Shown: in pieces, positions 26,257-38,088 of the stretch
Position numbering within the stretch: the first letter of the stretch is position 1
Layout: each line of letters starts with the position of its first letter
Origin: Linepithema humile
Taxonomy: Eukaryota; Arthropoda; Insecta; Hymenoptera; Formicidae
NCBI RefSeq assembly: GCF_040581485.1
Contig: NC_090133.1
Span: 20,956,001 to 21,020,000, forward strand
Length of the DNA: 64,000 nt
Reading direction: 5' to 3'
Notes under the pieces: generated by a model
Told to the model about the DNA's origin: nothing
The model's input: only the letters and a program-made list of their open reading frames with translations
Databases searched by the model: none
Program-made: the position numbers and the translations under genes

Positions 26257-29200
26257 AGATGGATTTATAATCAATTGAACATTTTATACGATTAATTTTT
26301 AATTGACTCTAAGAGGGTTTTATTTTTAAATATAGCTAATTGGATATCTAAGTTTACTGTCAGTATTCATCATTGGTTATTTTCTACGCGATCGCGTAAT
26401 ATCAAACAAGTGAAGTCATCGTGTATTATTGTGATCTTTTGCATCGACGATTATATCGCAACGCGATTAAACGAATAATGGAAGTCTGTGATTACGTAAA
26501 GATTATTAATATTACAGTGAATGCCTTTGATTTATCGATTTGTACAACTAATTGAGTCTCGAGCGTCTTGACTTTCGCCAGCATTAGTTAACGCTAATAG
26601 TAAATTGATTCTCCATCTTTTTTTGAATTTATTTCTAGAAAGACACAGAAGATCAGTTAAACTTTATTTAATTTTAACTAATGTTTATTGGAAACGTTTC
26701 TCGCTTAACAGGTAATGCTAATACATTGCTATCATCTTGGTCGGTATCGTGAAATCGATAGTCACGATGTGCCTCCTGAAGCAGAAATATTGCGACTTCG
26801 ATTTTAATAAAGGCTCGCTCCGTGTATCGATCCGTGGTAAATTGATGCGATTTATCACGGCCCCGACCCAGTTCCATGGCACTTCTCCGAGCGCATATAT
26901 AAGCAAAATCTATCGATATCTGTGCCATTGGCATTCGCCATGTTTAACGCATTGTTGCTTTTACAGCGCTAAAACGTTCTATGCATTGCTATTATTGCAA
27001 ATCGCATTGTTACAATCGTAATTCCATTTTATTTTATCATATTATTTCAGACTATTTTTTTATATCGAGTTTACGTTTCTATATTTTATTTTATTTATTT
27101 CACAAATATGTTGAAATTATTTCAAAAGAATGAGAGAGATCAAGCGTTATGCAAAACGTAAGAATAAAAACGAAATTACTGATTCTTAGAATTATTGCAA
27201 GTATAGCAGTAAACGAGCAATTTATAGTCAGCACGACATTAATACGGCTGTAAATATCACGAACTGTTGCGTGTTCGCTTGAATTACAGTCGTCCATCTT
27301 TGTAACGGCTGGGATACATTATTGCCGTCGGAAGATTTCTCGATGACCGGTTAAATTGTCGCACATTTAGATGCATCTTGGAAATAGCTGAATCTAGTGT
27401 ATAAAGTCATTAAAACTGCAGCATTTACTCACACACAAATTACGTCATTAGAATAAACTATATATTTATCACGTTGTTATATGATATAACTGTATTTAAT
27501 AATACATTATACATTTTAATTATACATTTTACTTGATTACATCATTCAAACGCGTTTTTGGATTCTTAACATTGAATTTCTCTCGAGAATTTGTGGATTC
27601 TCCTTTCACCAGCTCAATTTTAAGGAAATATTCTCAGACATTGAATTCTTTTTGTCCGACAAATCTTTGATCTTCATCACTGAATACGCAATTTGCTCGC
27701 GCGCGCAAGTGAAGTCAATCTTCATTCCGTTCGTTCTTTCTCAATCCATCGAAGCGAACAATCGGCCTCAGGGCAATCAGAGGATGAGACACCCTCATTT
27801 ACCAATGTTGGCGGTGTTGCCAGCGTGCCTTTATCGCCCGCGTATCCGAGGGTGCTTTTCGCGTTCGTCTCTTTTCGACATTTCGCTTTCTCCGCTCAAC
27901 CACTCGAGGTGGAAAAATACACAGAGGGTTGGAGAAAGTGAAAAAGAGTGAGAGAAATAAACAAGAGCTACCCCCGATTTAGGATCAAGGTTTGGCAACA
28001 CGTCGTGGGATGTCACGACACTTATTTCCCAAGCTTTCACCCCTCAATATCAGTTTTATGGCCTCTTCTCCACTCGATTATAATGGTTGTCTCCGATGTG
28101 CTGCCCTAAAAAAGATGTTGCATGAAATTAGATTTAAGCGAATAGATACTATAATATAACTTATTCATTATTAATTATTTTCTTTATCTCATCTTTAAAA
28201 GACTTAAATAATACTCTGCACAAATTATTTAAAATAGAGATTAAGTGATAAACACAGTAACGTGATTTAATTGTGTGATTTATTTTATACGAAATTTTAT
28301 TTTTATTCGTGATGATTATCTTGACAGAAAATTACTTTACACTTGTACGACTTGAGATTTTTAGCTTAGCTTTTGATTTTTACACATTTTTGAATATTGA
28401 GAATAAAATTAAATAAGATGAAAAAGATTGATTATTAATAAAAAGAAACAGTAAAGAATAGTAAGAACTTATAAGATCAATCAGGATAATATAAAAATAA
28501 AAATTGAATTATTATTCACATCTTTTAAAGATAAAGGAAAAGATTTTCTAAAAACTTTAAGCTAATGAAGATTAAGTTGAAATACAGATGTCAATTAAAA
28601 ATTGAGAATTTTTGTGATTCCTCAAAATTTCAAATTTTTTCTTCCGATATTGATTTTGTTTTGCATTTTTGATGTGTAGCTTTTTTATTTAAATTTTCCT
28701 TTATATTGTATTTGTTGTGCTTGATTTCTGTCACTAGATATCATAAACTTTTAACCGCTGTCATATAGAATGGAATGAGAAACCAGAAGAGTTTTGGGTG
28801 AAGGACAGAATTATATTTTCTAGTCAGATATTTTTGCGAGCGCGGTTAGACAATAATGCAAGTTTTATGCTCGTCAACGTGGTGTGCAGCCATGTTCGGT
28901 CTCTGCATACGTTTCCTCTTTGTAATTTACTTAGGAATTCTTTCTCCCGTCGCTGTTAGATTTTGTTGTTTTCCATTCCGTTCCACATTTCTGCTTTTTC
29001 CCTTCGTTATCTGAACCGGGGAAAGGTAGAATGGATGCAAAGGGACGAAAAGAAACGTGACCTTCACCATCGTTCCGAGATCACGTCGCATCGTAAACGC
29101 CTTGACAAACTTTGTGAATTCGCGGTGTTTCTTTATCGTATTGTAGTTACGAGGAATTTATTGACATTGATTGCTCAGTAAATTTTACAGTTTGCTTTGA

Positions 29201-29389
29201 CAGAGCAAACATGTCAGATTTCATTCAATATAAAGAAAGTCTTCTTTCCTTCGATCTTTAGAAATATTGTATTTGCTCATATCGTCAAGGAAGAAAAATA
29301 ATCCTCAAATCTATTAAAATAGTGTATTTTTTACATTCCTGGACGATTTAGCAAACATTTATTAATAATTGTTATAGAAATTACAAATG

Positions 29390-29438
29390 TTTTATTTATT
29401 TATTTATTTTTATTTTATTTATTGATTTATTTATTTAT
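29390..29438 (+). repeat. (TTTA)n imperfect microsatellite
   Basis: Tandem TTTA/ATTT units with a few interruptions (TTTTA, TTGA) over about 49 bp. Confidence 0.85.
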
Positions 29439-29946
29439 CAGTTTTTGTTAAATTGTCGGTAAATAATTTTTCCTCGTTATTGGAAAATCTAATAAGAGCT
29501 CTCGAAATGTGCTTCGTCAATTTATTTTCACTCAACCCGCTTGGCATGATAACCAGTATATTATGAAGGTGCGGAATGAAACGAGTTGCAGTAGGAAGAA
29601 AAGCGAATCGCCGGGAAAAGAGACAGAGTGAAATGGCGACGAGCATGCCACACGTTCACGTCGTTGATTCTCGGGCGATATGTTCCGCCCGTGCCGGGCT
29701 TTCAATTTCGCGCAAAAGTTGAAATGATATCACCCCGTCTCTCGAACAGAAAGGAGTTTACGACGCATGGAGATTGAAGGAAGAAACTTGGAAGGCGACG
29801 CCGGCCGGCCGGCGCGCGTCAGAATTTAAATCCTTTTAAGCAACTTCCTCATTTCGCCGGCGTTTATAATTCATGGGAAGCGGCGCCGGGGGCAAGCTTG
29901 GAAAACTGTGCCGTGGAAAACATCTCGGCCCTAGTAAACCGACGGA

Positions 29947-29966
29947 CGCGCGCGCGCGCGCGCGCG
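29947..29966. repeat. (CG)10 tract
   Basis: Ten uninterrupted CG dinucleotides. Alternating CG is the classic Z-DNA-prone sequence. Its survival suggests little cytosine methylation here in the germline, in keeping with unmethylated hymenopteran non-coding DNA (inference). Confidence 0.9.
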
Positions 29967-32775
29967 AATTTCCATGGAAAAAGGATAGTCCGTAACGATT
30001 TACTCGCTTTTGTACTCGCGCCCCGGGTGATGTATTCATGAATTATGCCTGCCGCTATTCCACGTTTCGTAGACGAGTATGCAGATGCGACGAGCCGAGC
30101 GCGAGACCACGCGTGTGACAATATATTACAAATAGTTATTCGTTAATTAACGCGGACGCGTATGAAGATGAGGTAGACCATCGTCCGCTGTTAAACGTCG
30201 CGTGGAATTAAACGCTGTAATCTGTGAATTATAATGCGGATCCATTGGAAAGCAACGGGACGTGGAATATGTAGCCACGCGATACACTAATTTTCATTGA
30301 GTTGATTGATATGTTTTCTTTTTTGTAATTAGATTAATTACTCAATGTCCCGCCGTTGACTCTTGTGGAATAATGATAACGAGGCGCACGAGGCGTGTAA
30401 CGCGCTTGGTGAGGCCCGAACGAAATTTCCATCTTCCAACGCGTTTCCCTAAATTAGCTCTTTGCCCCTGATAATATTCCAGATCCTCCATTATTCCACA
30501 CGCGCCGCGGCCCTTTCTTGATGCATTAGCCGGCACGTCGTTGAATGCAAATTGAATAACACCGCTGTACTTGGTGTTAGCAAGTTTCCTTGTGTAAATA
30601 TGGTAAAACGTATGCAGTTGCCAATCCCAATGCATGCGAAAGGAACTCGGAGGGCTTGAGAAGTGCGAGGAGCGTGCGCATATAGGGAATTAACCGCGTG
30701 TAAAATAGTAGATAACTGAATCTTTGCGTTGGCTGTCATTCCTCGTGAATGCTTAATTATCTTTAGTGATTCAATAATTTGCAATCGCGATTTATTGTAT
30801 GAACTGAGTATCAAGCATGATCCATTCAATTAACCAAGTGAGGAGTGGAAATTAATATTACTTAATTACTTAATATTTTATTTTGGTGACTGCTTACAAT
30901 TGCTGTTTTTTTTTTAATTTATAAACGTTTTTATTTTTCTAAGAGTAGAAAATTGCATTTATATTCAGAAAACTTTATTAATTTATTTTAATTTTTTTAA
31001 ATATTCTAAATTAAATAAGAATATTAGTTGAAAAGTGTTGCAGTTGTAGATCTTTGTCATTGATTCATTGTTGTTTACTTTACGATCAACAAAAGCTTTA
31101 ATCAGCATCAGTTAATCTATAAACTCTGTTTACCAAGCCGAAGTAGGCAAAACGGCTCCCAATCGCGAACGTAATTCAAGAATCGAGACTTGTTTCAATC
31201 TCACGCGATCCATCGTGCCTAGGCGGAAGTGATGACTACAACACCGACGACGCGCCATACCCGTCGTGATAATGCCGATAACGCACGCCTTGTAAGGCAG
31301 GGGATGTGTGTGCGTACCGGCGATAAGGGAAAAGGGTGTGCGTGCGCCGCTTGCATTAATCAGGGGTGGTTTTTCACGACGTTGACATTATGTCGCCGAT
31401 CTGAATCTCAGGGGATCTGCCTTCTAACTAGGGGACCTGGAACTGCCCCGTCATCCACTAGAAAAAGCATCCGACTGCCAACAATGCGCATTCATTGGTA
31501 ATAAAGCAGAAAATGATCCATGTACATTGTTTATCAGAAAAATCAATGTACCTGAAAGTAAACTTTTCTACTCTACTGACACTTTGCATATATTATGTTA
31601 ATGAGAAGATAAAGGAATGATAAAAATATCACAGTAATTATTTTATCACAGCGCGTTTTTGTTTTTTTAATATAAACAGTAAAATAATGGTTAATATATA
31701 AGAAATTTGTTCAATTTTTTAATATATATATTTGTTTCCAAAACTTGTACAGATAATGATAATGATTTTGCGTCTTTGATTTATATATCATTCGATGTTT
31801 CAAATTGGTTTTCTCTTTCATTTTCATACTCATTTTTAATTGCAGAAAAGGAATTTTTGCGGCAAAAATTATAAGATAATTAAGTATTTTGAGTAATGAA
31901 GTAACAATTATGCTCCCTAGAAATTCAAATTAAAAAGATAATTAAAACTGGACTTTGTAACTCGCTAAATATAATTGCATGTCTTTTCTGCCATGCAGTA
32001 TGGACGTATATACTCCACTTATGTACTCTCTGTAGATTGTGTATATATCTAAACCAAGAGATCAAAGGATACTGCGAATGATGCAATGATACACTTGCGC
32101 ATAGACGCGGCAGAAGTTTGAAATACCGTTCATAATGAATGTGCGTTTATCTATGTAATTTTCTCGTTCCTGATGCACTCTCTTTGTCGCATTATTCATT
32201 ATCTCTATGCGATGTTATTATAACAATATCATGGCCAAATGTCCTTTTTCTGTGTTATATAGTGCTGTAAAATTCGATTAGAAAATACATTGGGTTCACT
32301 AAAAAAATTCTGTTTTTTAAATTAATAAAAAAGTTTTATTTTTTAAAGAAATTTTTTTTGTTACTTGTGATGTAACATTGTTTTATACTATTATTTATTC
32401 CACTTTTGAAAAAGATTACAGATTTGAATTCAAAAAAGTTGTCGATTGATACAGGATTTTATTTTATCAAATGTTTCCAATTTTTTATCATAGATAGTTT
32501 TGTAAAAAAAAGTGAAATAATCCGAAAAGTGGTAATCCGTTGTTGTGCGAGATTTAGTGAATAAATCAGAAGTTAAATAAAAATTTCATCAAGATATTTC
32601 AATTTTTACGAGGCTTGGCATTATTCTGATGAAAAATTACATCTCTTCTGTTCACTAAATTCGATCTTTTAATACGTAACATTTAATTTATTTAATTCCT
32701 GGCAATAACGATAAAAATTAATTGTTCTACATTTAAGTAGTATCTATAAACCAAATTATTTTTTCACCCATTCGA

Positions 32776-32920
32776 TGGGCTTGTTCGTTTTAGCTACACT
32801 GGGGCTGCTCTGGGTCTGCTCTACACAGGATAATACAGGACAGATAAATAGTTTGTCCTGTATTATCTTGTTTAGAACAGACCCAGAGCTGCCCCAGTGC
32901 AGCTAAAACAAACAAGCCCA
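32776..32920. mobile_element. Foldback element with 66-nt arms
   Basis: The left arm (32777-32842, beginning GGGCTTGTTCGTTTTAGCT) and the right arm (32854-32919) are reverse complements with 60 of 66 positions matching by my count, around an 11-nt loop. The match extends one base at each outer end (T at 32776, A at 32920). The innermost 14 bp, ending in TACAGGACA, are perfect. The arms are far more GC-rich than the AT-rich surroundings, which points to an inserted element. I see no clear target-site duplication, so the class is open: a foldback MITE is likely, and a single-locus inverted duplication is the alternative. Transcribed, it would make a long double-stranded RNA hairpin. Confidence 0.75.
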
Positions 32921-35900
32921 ATATATCATCAATTTCTATCAAATTATTATTAAACATTTACAGATAACATATTTAAACGATTTTGACATTAAAAAGTGTA
33001 TATGAATATAGGGTGTGATCGTGCGTGATTAATCTTCGTAAATTTGCGATATAGAGACCATTAGTCTTTATTATATTTTCTTTCAAGATTAAAGAACATT
33101 TTATAGAATCTATATTTCAAAGCCTTTGAGGAATAATCTCCTTTATGGAATGAGGATCGATAGCGAGACTTTAAAATATCAAGAACACCGCAAAATTCTT
33201 GCTGCCAGAGCGGTGTAGATATCGACGTTTACCGTACTTGAGACCGCTACAAACAACTTCTCTTCGTCCGAAAGCGCTTGTTAGAAGATCGTCACTTTCT
33301 TTGATCCGGTCGTGGCCCGGGGCGTCGATCAGTCGAACGTTAATACCGGCATGCGGACCTTTGGCGCGACGAGTCGTGCCGGAAAATCAACCATTTCCAC
33401 CGATTTGCACGGTAGCGGGCTCCCACATTTCGCAGCCCTTTATTCAGCTCGTAACCGTGGAACTTCGGCAATATTCGTTAAGAAGGCATGAGAGCGCGAG
33501 AACATATTTACATAACACATGGAGCCATCCATACGTAAGAGCTGCCCTCCGGGCGTTCTCAGATCCGACCCTTCCGCTTCGATCCCACGCTCGTTCTTCA
33601 GGAGTTTGCGAGCGGAACCCCTCGCGGCCACTTCGTGTACGCGTCCAAGACCTGGCGTATCGGAAAGACACGTCCAACCCGCGAACGTATTGCACATTCA
33701 CCTCGCTGAATCCACATCAAAAGCGGGCTAATTTGATCCCTCGATGGTCGCTCGTGCGAATGTAATGAAAGAGGGCTGACGGATGATGCACGGTTCTTAG
33801 CACGAGGAGACGAAAGATGATTTCCGTTTGTCTGACGCAATACATGGATTAGGTAGACATATGAGGGGGAAAGTGGATTTAATCTATGAACGCCACAGGC
33901 TGTACGGAGGCTATAAGTTAGCTAGAGGGAAACGTGATAAACAATCCGTGATGTGATCTACGCTTCAGTTACTTGAGAAACCAAGCACTTTGGAAAAAGC
34001 TGCTCCTTTTGATTAATTATTTTGTTTTCTTCAAAATTATTTGTTATTGAATTGTGAATTATAAATATTAAATCATGCATTTTCATAATTATAAAAATTA
34101 TGAATTATTAATGTGCTGTTCTTCTCATGTAACTAGATGCATTGTTTTTTTGCATAAGATCGAGCCAATTGGTTATTTATTTGTTATATTAATTTTACAT
34201 AAATTTTATGTATTTTTGACAGACTATTTTTACCTTAGTCTGTTATCGATTTATCTGAGTTTTTATTTTGATATTTTATTTATCACAGTCTTTATTTGTT
34301 TTCTTTTTTTTTTTATACTTATTACCTACTTACTTTTTGATAAATTTTTCTGAAAAAAAGAAGCTTTACACGCCGCATCCAAATAAGATCATACATGAGC
34401 ATGTTTCTCCGGAAGTTTATTCGCAGTTGCCATTTAAACTTCGCCGTGAACTCTTGATTCGAGATGCGGTCGTATACATCGACGCACAAAGTTTTCAATA
34501 ACTTTATGAATCATCCGCGAGCATTCAGTTTGCCGACGCACCCGGCGGAAGACAGGCGCAATGCCTGCGGGGTCGAAAATATATATTTACGGGAAAGTCG
34601 CGCGCATAAACTCGCGCACGGCGGAAGTAATTTGATTTCTTCGTGATCGCTCAAGCGAGCGCAATAAAGGAGAAGTCATAGTGGCGCGCGCGCAAAAATC
34701 CGACGGGGCCGAAGCTGTTTCGCAGACCAAAAATCCATCCGCGTCCCCCTCTCTCTGTGGGAACTCCGTGTTCATTGATGCGCGTCACCAGAACAACATG
34801 AAACACGGCGGTCCCGCGCTCGTGTACAATCATCGGGATGATGAATTGGAGGGTCCTTCCTGGACTCTTGTGTACAATTCCCTTCGTGTGTCTCGCAACT
34901 GTCAGACAGGAATTGATCTATCGTTATAAACGGCTGTAAAGCTCTTCGATACTTTTCGATATCCGTCGATAAGCTTTTACGACACCCGTCTAGCCGTCTT
35001 CTCGCCGTTTCCCGACCGATCTTTTGATAAGTACTGAAAAGACTTGTATCTTGGGGCAGACGGTGAAGCGAATATCCGGCCGGGCAGCGCCAAAGGACGT
35101 AAGAAACTGGGAGGAGGAAGGAGGGGGGATTCGAGAGAGAGAGAAAGAGAGAGAACCTTGTAAATATAAATTAGATTTGTTCGCTATGTTACGAAACGTT
35201 TTTCGCAGTCCGCGGAATAAGAAGCAGTGAACCGCAGTGGCCAGTGAGGGAAGGCGGCTGCGTCGGAAAACGCGAAAAGACGGTGCAAGATGCAGCAGAC
35301 GCTGCGAAAAGCGAGAAGAGAAGAAGTGGGATAGGGTAGAAGGGGAAGGGGGACGCGAAAGGGAGCGGACGCACCAGTTCCAACCACTTAGCTGCCTGCC
35401 CTTCCCTCGCGGCCGGGCGCGGCTCGAAAAGCACGCGGTTATTGTCTCCGCGAGAAGTTATGAAAATTACGTGCTCCGATGCCTCCCGTCCGCTCGCTCG
35501 CGCTGCACAAAGACCGGTACGAGGTCCCGGAACATGAGCATTCCGCGGATGAATAGCCGATTCGAATCCGCCGTGCTCGCCGCCGGCACTCGTGCTCTTT
35601 CGCGTCTATCTCTAATTGCTCGCGAATTGGCGATAAATCGATGGGGATTCGTACAGGCCGCACAGTCGGGAATTACAATTTTTGCGGAATGACCTTTACA
35701 GAACACTCAGCTGTGGGTTCTAAATTATTCATGGATATCCGTTTTCCAAGCTAGTAATGACTTGCGTTAATTATAATTCCCAGCTGGACGATCAGAATCA
35801 ATCCCCATTGATTTATCGCTAATCAGCCTAGGCGAGCAATTCGAGATCTCGAGAGGATGTCACGATAGGTTTCGAAATGTATTATTCATTCAATTCGCGA

Positions 35901-36100
35901 AGGATTGGCGGCTGAAATGTTTTATGACGATTCGTATGTAAGAAACAGCACTAACCGGCGCGATGATATTCTCTCGCCTTTGCATAACTGCGACTTTCAA
36001 CAACATCGTCGGAAAGTGTATTCTAGTGACCTCAATGCACGATCTGTATTCTTAATCGCGTTCGCTGCAGTTATTAATCTGTATCGAGGTCTTCCGTATT
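32921..36100. other. Non-coding DNA, AT-rich then CpG-rich
   Basis: No gene is recognised. The stretch is AT-rich to about 33180 and again at 34000-34340, and CpG-rich at 33180-33950 and from 34350 on. At 33199-33765 the + strand is open for 188 codons, and two minus-strand frames are open across the same DNA. The peptide is Arg/Ser/Pro/Leu-rich with no domain I know, so I do not call it a gene. A purine-rich run (GGAGGAAGGAGGGGGG then GA repeats) lies at 35109-35155. Confidence 0.45.
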
Positions 36101-36103
36101 CAT

Positions 36104-36128
36104 CGCCGCCGCCGCCGCCGCCGCCGCC
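36104..36128 (+). repeat. (CGC)n trinucleotide repeat
   Basis: An almost pure run of CGC/CCG triplets, about eight units. Read in one frame it gives a proline string, but no gene context supports translation. Confidence 0.9.
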
Positions 36129-37013
36129 AGCGAATTTTCTCGTTGTCTTCCGCTGTGAAATTAACCCCACCACTCGGTCAATAAATTTAATGTTGGTTTA
36201 ATATTCCACTACGGAAATTCCACGGATTCGTTCACTTCGACGCATCGATGATGCATTCAGGCATGCAGAGCCGAAAGATCGGACGTTCGCTGAACAGGAG
36301 CGCTACTTGAAATCGGCGGAATCTTCTCCTCGGGCGATAAATCGGTTATTTCCGATTTCAACCCGGTTTCGGTCGCTCTTCCCGTTTATACGGCGTCGCC
36401 ACCGCCACGCCGCCTCGCGTTATGGCGAATAAAGCGAAATTAATCACGGATTTAGAGAGCCACAAAATTACACATCGGGCCGATATTGCATACCTTTTTG
36501 CGCGTGCTTGCCAGTAAATATCGCGTTAGATCTCCGTAAAATTTTATTCATAAACTATGTAGCGGGGAGTTTAATTAAATTTTCAATACAAAGGAAACCA
36601 TTAGCCGGGCAAATACAGCGGGCGATTTGCGAGCAAGCGGATAAATTTCTGCGGCCCGCTTGGGATGTCCGGCGAATCGAATTAGTTTGCACGACACATT
36701 TCGGAAGTTGTTTCGCGCGAAAGTCGTGAAGTGTGACTTATTAACGTCCGTTGTGCTTCGCAGTTCCTCAGTTCACGGCTGAGTCAGCGGACGTGCAGGT
36801 AGTCACTTAATCTGAATGAAATTAATTAATTAAATTCCATTTTCAGCTTCTAATTCCATTCGAAAATCGGGTGGAATGTTAATTCATTACAGAGACAATA
36901 AGGGCTATTTAATGCCTTCAAATTAGAATAAAATCGTTGGCACGTGTAATGCAGCACTCGTTATTATTACACGCTTAAACATTAATTAGTTATAAGAGCG
37001 CTAATTGCGCTCA

Positions 37014-37031
37014 ATTATTTCGCGAAATAAT
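37014..37031. repeat. Perfect 18-bp palindrome with CGCG centre
   Basis: ATTATTTCG and CGAAATAAT abut exactly. A second short hairpin, GAGCGC-TAATT-GCGCTC, lies immediately upstream (about 36997-37012), giving two stems in a row. Confidence 0.65.
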
Positions 37032-38040
37032 AATTAATCAAGTAAATAACATGCCGGTAATGCCAGTCAATAATTCGACATTGCGTAAAACGGTAATGTT
37101 AAAATAACATTATAATATTATCCCGTCTCGTTGTTTCTGCATTTTCAGGTACACGTATGCGTCGCGCATGCGGACGCGTTCAATCCGTCTATTCATTTAT
37201 CCGGGACGCGCTGCAAAAAATAGTCGCGAGGCGTGACTTGTAATCAGCTCGCGCATACATTGTTCGTCCGTTTCATCCGCGAAACCTATTCAGGACGCAC
37301 ACGTAATCGCATCAATGCAAATAGCGGGTTATTAGTTTTGATAGCGCGAGCGTGACGAAAACTTGCAATTTGATCGACGGGCGGCCGACGCGACGCGACG
37401 CGCCGCGCGTGTATATTTTGCCGTAACCGCGACGTATAACGCGCTCTTGGGACGAAAACCCGGGACGGCAATGATCCACACACGGCGATGAGTCGCGCAA
37501 GAGAATGGCAAATGGGGCGACGGTGAGGAAGAAAAAAAGATCGCTGTGGAAAAAAAACCGGCATGATCCGAACGCGTTGATAATCAGCACGAGTGCCAGC
37601 GCGTGCGACGAGAGCACGAAGAAAGCTCGGTGCGACCGCTAATGGAAAATGTAATCGGGCTCTCTGTTTCCCTCGTTTCTCCTTTATGTCGCTTCGCCGG
37701 CGTGAATTTTCCAGCGTGACGCGGAAACGCGTGAAATGACTCGTACGTGTGCGCGCGCACATCCACATGTATCTACACACATACGCCGGCCGCACATCTG
37801 TATACACATCCGCGACATACGGGTCTCTTTCAGCGCTGCACCGCGCGCGGCGAGCGTATACACAGCTGGGTCTGCGAGTGTGCAACTAAGCAAAAGCGTT
37901 ACGCGTCCGGAATTAGATCAGGTGATACCAGAAGGGAGCGCAATTACCTAGTGGCCCAAACGCCATCGGACGACCAATATCACTGAAAATGCACTAATGG
38001 AAAGCTGAAAGGAATCGAAGGGAAACGACGAGAGGCAGAA

Positions 38041-38088
38041 AGAGGGAAGGAGAGAGAGGGAGAGAGAGAGAGATAGAGAGAGGAAGAA
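38041..38088 (+). repeat. (GA)n purine-rich microsatellite
   Basis: Imperfect GA repeat with GGA and GATA interruptions, about 48 bp, at the edge of a CpG-rich block. In insects GAGAG motifs can bind GAGA-factor-like proteins. That role is only a possibility here. Confidence 0.8.

Larger units (their letters stand above)
26257..32775. other. Non-coding DNA, mostly AT-rich
   Basis: No gene is recognised. The stretch is mainly AT-rich, with CpG-richer bands at about 27650-28080, 29480-30700 and 31120-31500. A TTTA-type repeat lies at about 29390-29438 and a (CG)10 tract at 29947-29966. Open frames are short and overlapping. The region 31500-32770 is continuously AT-rich with nothing recognisable. 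Confidence 0.5.

Noticed and set aside
34075..34353. 92-codon very hydrophobic + strand frame resembling a membrane protein
   Set aside because: The hydrophobicity comes from T-rich DNA (Phe, Leu, Ile, Tyr codons). No homology-like features and no gene context.
35237..35692. 151-codon + strand open frame
   Set aside because: Arg/Glu/Lys-rich product of purine-rich DNA, crossed by open minus-strand frames.
37150..37245. Acceptor-like TTTCTGCATTTTCAG followed by GTACAC at 37149-37155
   Set aside because: GTACAC is a poor donor and no good donor follows nearby, so it does not match the ratchet-point or exon layout of the two reported elements.
37286..37885. 199-codon minus-strand open frame
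   Set aside because: Arg-rich, in CpG-dense DNA with several overlapping open frames on both strands. No recognisable family or start context.
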